Notes under the pieces: generated by a model | Databases searched by the model: none | The model's input: only the letters and a program-made list of their open reading frames with translations | Told to the model about the DNA's origin: nothing | Made by a program: the position numbers and the translations under genes | In this document: positions 1 to 5,187 of the stretch, in pieces | How the letters are laid out: every line of letters begins with the position of its first letter | How positions within the stretch are numbered: the first letter of the stretch is position 1 | Source of the DNA: an uncultured bacterium | Lineage (GTDB): Bacteria > Verrucomicrobiota > Lentisphaeria > Oligosphaerales > Oligosphaeraceae | Assembly: GCA_902783355.1 (NCBI GenBank) | Contig: CACZQQ010000415.1 | Location: forward strand, 1 to 5,187 | Direction of reading: 5' to 3' | Length of the DNA: 5,187 nt

Positions 1-1124
1 AAGCAGTGGTCAACGACATCACGTGCATATGTAACATCTTGAATATCAATAACTTGCATATTATTCCCCGCCGCATGGAGGCGCGCCAGAAGCGTGGCGA
101 TGCGCCACGTGGCCGCCAGCGCGAGAAGCCCCTTGAAGAAAGGCTCGCCATGGTAGGCGCGGCCGAAGAACTGGAGACTCTCCAGACGCGTACGTACAAA
201 TATATGATAGGGGGCCATGGCGGCGGACGGCGGGGCGGGCCAGCGCCTTTCGTCGAAGAGGCGCGCCTGCCGCAGGGGGATTGCGGGATGCTCGGCGCTG
301 AAGGCGCGGGCCGTGCCGCCGCCGAAATAGACGCTGGCGGTGGCGGCGGCCAGGCGGAGGCGCGTACGCAGCCCGAAGTCCTCCAGACTCTCGTCGCGCC
401 GCAGATAGTAGACGAGTTCCTTGCGGAGGGCGGTGCGCTGCGGCCAGGTGGCTCCCAGAGGCTCCGGCGCCTCCTGCGCCTGGCGGAGGGCCTTGGCCTG
501 CATGGAGGGCAGGACCTCCTTCAGGGTCGGGATGTCGTTGACGAAGGCACGCCCCAGCTTCTCCAGGGCGACCGCCAGCCGCTCCATGGCGGGCGCGCCG
601 CCTGAAGGCATGGAGACCGCCTCCGCGCAGGCGGCGGCGATGGCCTCGACGGCCTCCCGCGAAAGCCCGTCAAGTTCGCGCTCGCTGAAGCCATGCCCCA
701 GATGGAGCTGCGGATCGGCCGCCAGCTCCTCCAGCTCGCCGCGCATCGCCGTGAGCTTCTCGCCCTGCCCGGCCGAGACCGCGGGGCAGTCGTAGCGCGC
801 GGCCACGGAGACCTCGCCCGGAAAGGTGGCCAACAGCTCGAAGGGATAGGCGCGGCACGAAAGCGCCTTGCACTTGGGGCCGAAGGCCGCGTGCATCCGG
901 CAGCGGTTGTCGCCGTCCAGATAGACGCAGCGCCCGTCGGCCTCCTTGCGCAGAAGGGGCCTGCCCTGGAAGACGGTGTAGAAATCGCGCGTGGGCGGCC
1001 CGCCCCGCCAGGGCAGCTTCGCGATGGCCTCGACCTCCAGCGGCGTCAGCGCAGGGCGGAAAGCGCGGCAGCACCGTCCGCACTGCTGGCAGGCGTAGCG
1101 CTGGTTGGCAAGGCGCAGATGCAT
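1..1124 (-). CDS. YkgJ-family CxxCxxCC cysteine-cluster protein with long C-terminal extension (3' end outside window)
   Basis: I translated this frame by hand. It is open from an ATG at 1124 to the window edge, giving 374 codons with no stop. The start is fixed from upstream because the in-frame TAG of serS lies five codons before it. The N-terminal domain (about residues 8-115) carries C12-x2-C15-x2-C18-C19, then C66, C75, C85, C90 and C113. The pattern G-R-C-V-Y-L-D, N-R-C-R-M-H and S-C-R-A-Y-P-F is typical of the YkgJ family (PF03692), whose cysteines are thought to bind zinc or an Fe-S cluster. Its biochemical role is unknown. Classical YkgJ proteins are about 100-250 residues long. Here about 260 further residues follow, mostly helical, with no motif I recognise. 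Long cysteine-cluster relatives include the flagellin lysine methylase FliB group, but its N-terminal cysteine spacing differs, so I do not assign that role. The gene begins 12 nt after serS and has no Shine-Dalgarno site, so translation is probably coupled. The last 20 or so visible codons are strikingly AT-rich. Confidence 0.85.
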   Translation of the reverse strand, partial: MHLRLANQRYACQQCGRCCRAFRPALTPLEVEAIAKLPWRGGPPTRDFYTVFQGRPLLRKEADGRCVYLDGDNRCRMHAAFGPKCKALSCRAYPFELLATFPGEVSVAARYDCPAVSAGQGEKLTAMRGELEELAADPQLHLGHGFSERELDGLSREAVEAIAAACAEAVSMPSGGAPAMERLAVALEKLGRAFVNDIPTLKEVLPSMQAKALRQAQEAPEPLGATWPQRTALRKELVYYLRRDESLEDFGLRTRLRLAAATASVYFGGGTARAFSAEHPAIPLRQARLFDERRWPAPPSAAMAPYHIFVRTRLESLQFFGRAYHGEPFFKGLLALAATWRIATLLARLHAAGNNMQVIDIQDVTYARDVVDHC

Positions 1125-1136
1125 CCGACCGTCGGC

Positions 1137-2387
1137 CTACTTCTTGGGCGGCTCGATGACGTCGAATCCCGTGTAGGGGCGAAGCACCTCGGGGACCACG
1201 ACGGAGCCGTCCTCGCGCTGGTTGTTCTCAAGGATGGCGCAGACGGCGCGGTCGGTGAGGCCGGTGGCGGAGATGGTGTGCACGAAGCCCTTGTTGCCGT
1301 CGGCGTCCTTGTAGCGGATGTTGAGGCGGCGGGACTGGAATTCGGTCAGGTTGGAGTTGCTGGTCAGCTCGCGGTAGCCGTTGTAGCCGGGGAACCAGCC
1401 CTCCGTGTCGTACTTCTTGTAGGCGGGCGCGCCCAGGTCGCCGACGCAGACGTTCACCACGCGGTAGGGAATGCCCAGCGACTGGATGAGATACTCCTCG
1501 TTGGCGAGGCACTCCTCGTGGCACTTGGGCGAATCGTCCGGCAGGCAGAAGATGATCTGTTCGACCTTGTGGAACTGGTGGACGCGGAAGATGCCGCGGG
1601 ACTCCTTGCCGTAGGAGCCGGCCTCGGTGCGGAAGCAGGGCGTGTAGGCGGTCAGGCGGCAGGGCAGCTCGGAGGCGTCCATGACCTCGTCCGCATGGTA
1701 GCCGACGAGCGTCTGTTCGGCGGTGCCGATGAGCGCCAGGTCCTCGTTCTCCAGCTTGTAGATCTGGTCCTTGAAGAAGGGGAGGTAGCCCGTGCCGAAG
1801 AGGGTGCGGGCCTTGGCGGCGCAGGGGGACATCATCATGGTGAAGCCGCGCTTCACAAGCTCCTGCTGCGCCCAGAAGTACATGGCCTGCGTCAGCTGCG
1901 CGCCCTTGCCGACCCAGTAGTAGAAGCCCGTCTGGGCGACCTTGGCGCCGCGCTGCGTGTCGATGATGCCGAGGATCTCGCCGATGGCCTGGTGGTCGCG
2001 CGGCTGGAAGTTGAAGACGGGCTTCTCGCCCACGAACTTGATGGCCACGTTGTCCGCGTCGGTCTCGCCGGCGGGGGCCTCGGGGGAGAGGAAGTTGGGC
2101 AGCCACGTCAGGAGCTGGTCCACCTGCGCCTTGGCCTCCTCCTGGAGGCGCTCCTTCTCCTGCAGCTCCTGCTTGATGGCCTTGACGCGCTCGCGGGCCG
2201 CCGGATTCGTCTGGCACTCCTTCGAGAGGCGATTGCGCTCCGCACGCAGGTCTTCCGTCTCGTGCACGAGGTTCAGGTAGGTCTTGTCAAGTTCGACGAT
2301 GCGGTCGATGTCCACGTCGGCCCCGCGCTTCCGCGCATTGTCCTTGATCAGTTCCGGGTTCTCGCGGAGAATCTTGATGTCAATCAT
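1137..2387 (-). CDS. serS: Seryl-tRNA synthetase
   Basis: This cytoplasmic class II aminoacyl-tRNA synthetase activates serine with ATP and charges tRNA-Ser (and tRNA-Sec where present). The 416-residue length is close to the usual 420-430. Residues 1-30 (MIDIKILRENPELIK...) are the standard N-terminus. Residues about 33-95 form the charged antiparallel coiled-coil arm that grips the tRNA variable arm. The catalytic core follows. Motif 1 lies near 147-185. The serine-binding T-A-E is at 222-224. Motif 2 spans about 246-276 (CFRTEAGSYGKESRGIFRVH, then QFHKVE). S-N-S-N-L-T-E-F-Q-S-R-R lies at 343-354. Motif 3 is at 367-390, ending R380-A-V-C-A-I-L-E-N-N-Q, followed by the conserved V-P-E-V-L-R-P-Y. 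One oddity is that the usual H-T-L-N-G-S-G-L-A-x-G-R of bacterial enzymes reads H-T-I-S-A-T-G-L-T-D-R. It is one residue shorter and lacks the Asn. The ATG at 2387 matches the family N-terminus and has a weak AGGA upstream. The gene sits between the malic enzyme gene and the ykgJ-like gene. Confidence 0.97.
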   Translation of the reverse strand: MIDIKILRENPELIKDNARKRGADVDIDRIVELDKTYLNLVHETEDLRAERNRLSKECQTNPAARERVKAIKQELQEKERLQEEAKAQVDQLLTWLPNFLSPEAPAGETDADNVAIKFVGEKPVFNFQPRDHQAIGEILGIIDTQRGAKVAQTGFYYWVGKGAQLTQAMYFWAQQELVKRGFTMMMSPCAAKARTLFGTGYLPFFKDQIYKLENEDLALIGTAEQTLVGYHADEVMDASELPCRLTAYTPCFRTEAGSYGKESRGIFRVHQFHKVEQIIFCLPDDSPKCHEECLANEEYLIQSLGIPYRVVNVCVGDLGAPAYKKYDTEGWFPGYNGYRELTSNSNLTEFQSRRLNIRYKDADGNKGFVHTISATGLTDRAVCAILENNQREDGSVVVPEVLRPYTGFDVIEPPKK

Positions 2388-2396
2388 GGCGTTCGT

Positions 2397-2400
2397 TCCT
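2397..2400 (-). promoter_or_regulatory. Weak ribosome binding site of serS
   Basis: On the minus strand AGGA stands 9 nt before the serS ATG, within the short gap after the malic enzyme stop. It is the only recognisable Shine-Dalgarno-like sequence placed at a gene start in this window. It supports the start at 2387, although the match is only four bases. Confidence 0.4.
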
Positions 2401-2435
2401 ATGGTTTGGATTTGCTCTCTTGAAAGAAAGGTTGG

Positions 2436-3761
<1,326 letters not shown>

Positions 3762-3788
3762 GGGAGGACTCGGTTGGGGATGACTTGC

Positions 3789-3833
3789 GCCCCACAGGCA
3801 GGCGTGGGGCCTTTCCGCGCATGGGCGCGGGAA
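3789..3833 (-). promoter_or_regulatory. Two tandem stem-loops in the leader of the malic enzyme gene
   Basis: Two inverted repeats lie back to back, 27 nt upstream of the malic enzyme ATG. The first in the transcript pairs 3825-3833 with 3813-3820: TTCC-GCGC against GCGC-GGAA, with one bulged base and a 4-nt loop. The second pairs 3804-3810 with 3789-3795: GCCCCAC against GTGGGGC, a perfect 7-bp stem with an 8-nt loop. Neither is followed by a T-run on either strand, so they do not look like intrinsic terminators. They may shape or stabilise the 5' end of the mRNA, or they may be chance in GC-rich DNA. Confidence 0.4.
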
Positions 3834-3840
3834 CACGCGT

Positions 3841-3846
3841 ACTATA
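3841..3846 (-). promoter_or_regulatory. Candidate -10 element for the malic enzyme transcript
   Basis: TATAGT on the minus strand, within TTTATAGTACG, stands out as AT-rich in a GC-rich gap about 80 nt before the malic enzyme start. A start site about 7 nt downstream would place the first stem-loop right at the 5' end of the transcript. No good -35 hexamer lies 16-18 nt upstream (about 3864-3869 reads CGCATA), so the call is weak. Confidence 0.22.
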
Positions 3847-4002
3847 AATCCACGAAGGCGCCTTATGCGCCCAACCGCCCCCTTTCCCGCCGAAACAGGG
3901 AGCCGGTGCCCTCCGCCAACGGCAAGACGCCCCGCCCCCAATCAGCACATATTCACATCACAAGAAAGACATCTTTGCCTTTTCTTTGCGGCCCGTCCAG
4001 CC

Positions 4003-4884
4003 CTACTGCTCCGACGGGGGGAAATCGCGGTCAAGGAGCGCCTTCAACTGCTCCTCCAGCTTCTCCAGGCAAAGCAGACGGTAGGGCTGGAAGAGGGTGG
4101 CTTTGATGGAGGAATCCATGCAGCAGGTCAGGAACCTGTTGCGATTTTGGTTGAAGATTTCCGCCCTTTCGACCCATTTCTGGATGCCAAGCACGCCCGA
4201 TTTCGTCTCGAAAACATAGAAGATGTCGTTGATTTGGGCAACAAGGTCAAGCTGCATGTCATTGGGATTGTCCTTGTCGTTGTCGATCAGCTTCAGGCGC
4301 ACATCCCAGAACACCTTGTACTTCAGTTTGTGGCTTCCTGCATATTGGACCAACACCTTGTTGACAAGGTATCTGTTGGCCTCCTCCGCCCAGCCGCCGT
4401 TGAGAAAATTCCTGTTCGACTTCGGGAAGGACGAAGTGACACGCAGCTCCGACTTCTCCCTGGCAAACGTCAGCCAGCCGTTTGCCTGCATCTGGTTGCA
4501 GATGTTGAGCAGATCCGTCCTGCGCTCGACGGGCAGCCCGGCAATGGAATACTGGAATTCCTTCTTGTCGCCATGCTTGAACAATTCCTTCATGAAAGGC
4601 ACGGCGTCTTCACGCCGCCTCAAAATTGTCTTGGCGATGTTGTAGAATTTGGAAGCCGGTTCATTTTTCTGGCATTTGACAATGAAATAGCCAAGAGACC
4701 GGCAATATTCCGCAAGAGCCTTGGTCGTCTTCTCTTGGGCAAAGGAGTTCTCTTCCCAGGCGGCTTGCTGCTTGGCTTCAATTTGCTCCAGCGAAGCCTT
4801 TGCCTTGGCGATTTCGTCGTCGATCAGCTTCCTGGACACCTCCAGGGCCTCAATCCGCTTGAGAAGGTCTTGTCTCTGGTTCAT
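4003..4884 (-). CDS. Card1/Can2-like PD-(D/E)XK nuclease with N-terminal coiled coil and no CARF domain
   Basis: From the ATG at 4884 the protein has 293 residues. A TTG at 4914 would add ten, the next in-frame codon block upstream contains TAA, and neither start has a Shine-Dalgarno site. Residues about 3-52 are a charged coiled coil (IEALEVSRKLIDDEIAKAKA and on). Residues about 80-152 look like a winged helix, with a helix at 120-137 (RRTDLLNICNQMQANGWL) followed by strands. The C-terminal domain starts at N162-G-G-W-A-E-E168 and has D213 in Q-L-D-L-V and E226-T-K228 in F-Y-V-F-E-T-K-S-G. This is the E...D...ExK arrangement of restriction-type nucleases. The GGW-x-EE lead and spacing resemble the Card1/Can2 (DUF1887) nuclease domain, which in CRISPR type III systems cuts nucleic acid when its CARF domain binds cyclic oligoadenylate. 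No CARF domain is present here. The coiled coil takes its place and may drive oligomerisation or partner binding. The gene is AT-richer than its neighbours, suggesting acquisition. A defence role is inference, and the partner and trigger are unknown. I am fairly sure of the nuclease fold and less sure of the Card1 kinship. Confidence 0.8.
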   Translation of the reverse strand: MNQRQDLLKRIEALEVSRKLIDDEIAKAKASLEQIEAKQQAAWEENSFAQEKTTKALAEYCRSLGYFIVKCQKNEPASKFYNIAKTILRRREDAVPFMKELFKHGDKKEFQYSIAGLPVERRTDLLNICNQMQANGWLTFAREKSELRVTSSFPKSNRNFLNGGWAEEANRYLVNKVLVQYAGSHKLKYKVFWDVRLKLIDNDKDNPNDMQLDLVAQINDIFYVFETKSGVLGIQKWVERAEIFNQNRNRFLTCCMDSSIKATLFQPYRLLCLEKLEEQLKALLDRDFPPSEQ

Positions 4885-5054
4885 CAGTGAAATTGTTTTG
4901 GGGTTGAATTTCAATTTGAGGATTCTTTATTACCGATTCCAAGTAGCATGCCTATCTTCTTAATCTCTTTAAGTTTATGGCATATTTCCCCAAACCCGAC
5001 CTCCAACAGCCCCAAATGCAGGTGGAACAGCGGGTACGTGAACGGCGGTTCTGG

Positions 5055-5187
5055 TTATTCCATCGGCTTCTGGATTTCGGGATGCTGCACAGCAAGAGGG
5101 GTTCCCTCCTGCGTGAGGTAGAACATGTCGAGGACGATGGGCTTGTCGCCCGTGTTCATGCCGCAGTGGATGGGACCGACCATCTCG
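5055..5187 (-). CDS. C-terminal fragment of a probable cupin-domain protein (5' part outside window)
   Basis: Reading in from the right edge, one frame gives 43 residues before a TAA at 5057-5055: E-M-V-G-P-I-H-C-G-M-N-T-G-D-K-P-I-V-L-D-M-F-Y-L and then a polar tail ending K-P-M-E. Codon use is GC-rich like the core genes, and the peptide looks like real protein. The run H-x3-N-T-G-D-x-P-x-V-L-x-x-F-Y resembles the last strand pair of small cupin barrels, where N-T-G-D-x-P is common. The metal-binding part would lie outside the window, so substrate and function cannot be stated. The fragment lies upstream of the nuclease gene on the same strand, 170 nt from its ATG. No terminator hairpin with a T-run is visible after its stop. 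Confidence 0.6.
   Translation of the reverse strand, partial: EMVGPIHCGMNTGDKPIVLDMFYLTQEGTPLAVQHPEIQKPME

Noticed and set aside
190..197. Palindrome GTACGTAC inside the ykgJ-like gene
   Set aside because: It is a short palindrome within coding sequence with no partner copies or placement suggesting a site.
6..605. Plus-strand 199-codon frame at the left edge
   Set aside because: It is a shadow of the ykgJ-like gene, which reads through to the window edge on the minus strand with coherent protein sequence.
693..2423. 576-codon open frame on the plus strand opposite serS and the ykgJ-like gene
   Set aside because: It lies antisense to clearly conserved proteins. Its product is a low-complexity Ala/Gly/Leu/Val/Arg sequence typical of the antisense frame of GC-rich genes.
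3762..3941. 60-residue N-terminal extension of the malic enzyme
   Set aside because: The extra residues are Arg/Pro/Gly-rich with no family similarity, and the region contains the leader hairpins. The family N-terminus begins at the ATG at 3761.
3960..4002. Intrinsic terminator after the nuclease gene
   Set aside because: AAAGA and TCTTT arms exist, but the loop would be only two bases and the stem is AT-only, so it is not a credible terminator.
4959..4973. Small inverted repeat CTTAA-TCTCT-TTAAG as an operator
   Set aside because: A 5-bp AT-rich stem is expected by chance, and nothing else supports it.
4885..5054. Promoter for the nuclease gene in the upstream gap
   Set aside because: Several AT-rich hexamers occur (TAATAA, TTAAAG, TAAACT), but no pair has acceptable -35/-10 spacing and sequence.

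Overview
The window is a chromosomal stretch from a GC-rich bacterium. Every supported gene lies on the minus strand, so transcription runs from high to low coordinates. Core genes have strongly GC-biased third positions: a hand count of 3541-3600 gives about 68% GC. Shine-Dalgarno sites are weak or absent. The proteins are bacterial in type. A lineage such as the PVC group (Lentisphaerota, Kiritimatiellota or relatives) would fit, but this is a guess from protein style and I could not test it.

From right to left, the layout is as follows. (1) 5055-5187 holds the last 43 codons of a gene that enters from outside the window. Its tail looks like the end of a cupin-type protein. (2) 4885-5054 is a short AT-richer gap with no convincing promoter or terminator. 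(3) 4003-4884 (or 4914) encodes a protein with an N-terminal coiled coil, a probable winged-helix segment and a C-terminal PD-(D/E)XK nuclease domain. That nuclease domain resembles the one in Card1/Can2 (DUF1887), the cyclic-oligoadenylate-activated CRISPR ancillary nucleases, but no CARF sensor domain is present. The gene is visibly AT-richer than its neighbours and is the main accessory item here. (4) 3762-4002 is a gap that includes two tandem stem-loops just upstream of the next gene. (5) 2436-3761 is a compact malic enzyme. (6) 1137-2387 is seryl-tRNA synthetase, with an unusual, one-residue-shorter motif 3 loop. (7) 1-1124 is a YkgJ-type cysteine-cluster protein with a long C-terminal extension. 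It runs off the left edge, which is why a search for closed reading frames misses it.

Malic enzyme, serS and the ykgJ-like gene are closely spaced (47-48 and 12 nt gaps) and probably form one transcript. The three functions (pyruvate/NAD(P)H supply, Ser-tRNA charging, and an uncharacterised metal- or cluster-binding protein) have no obvious shared pathway, so this looks like a housekeeping cluster. The nuclease gene lies upstream on the same strand, separated by 241 nt, and is probably an independent, possibly acquired unit. No CRISPR array, tRNA, rRNA or insertion sequence was seen.
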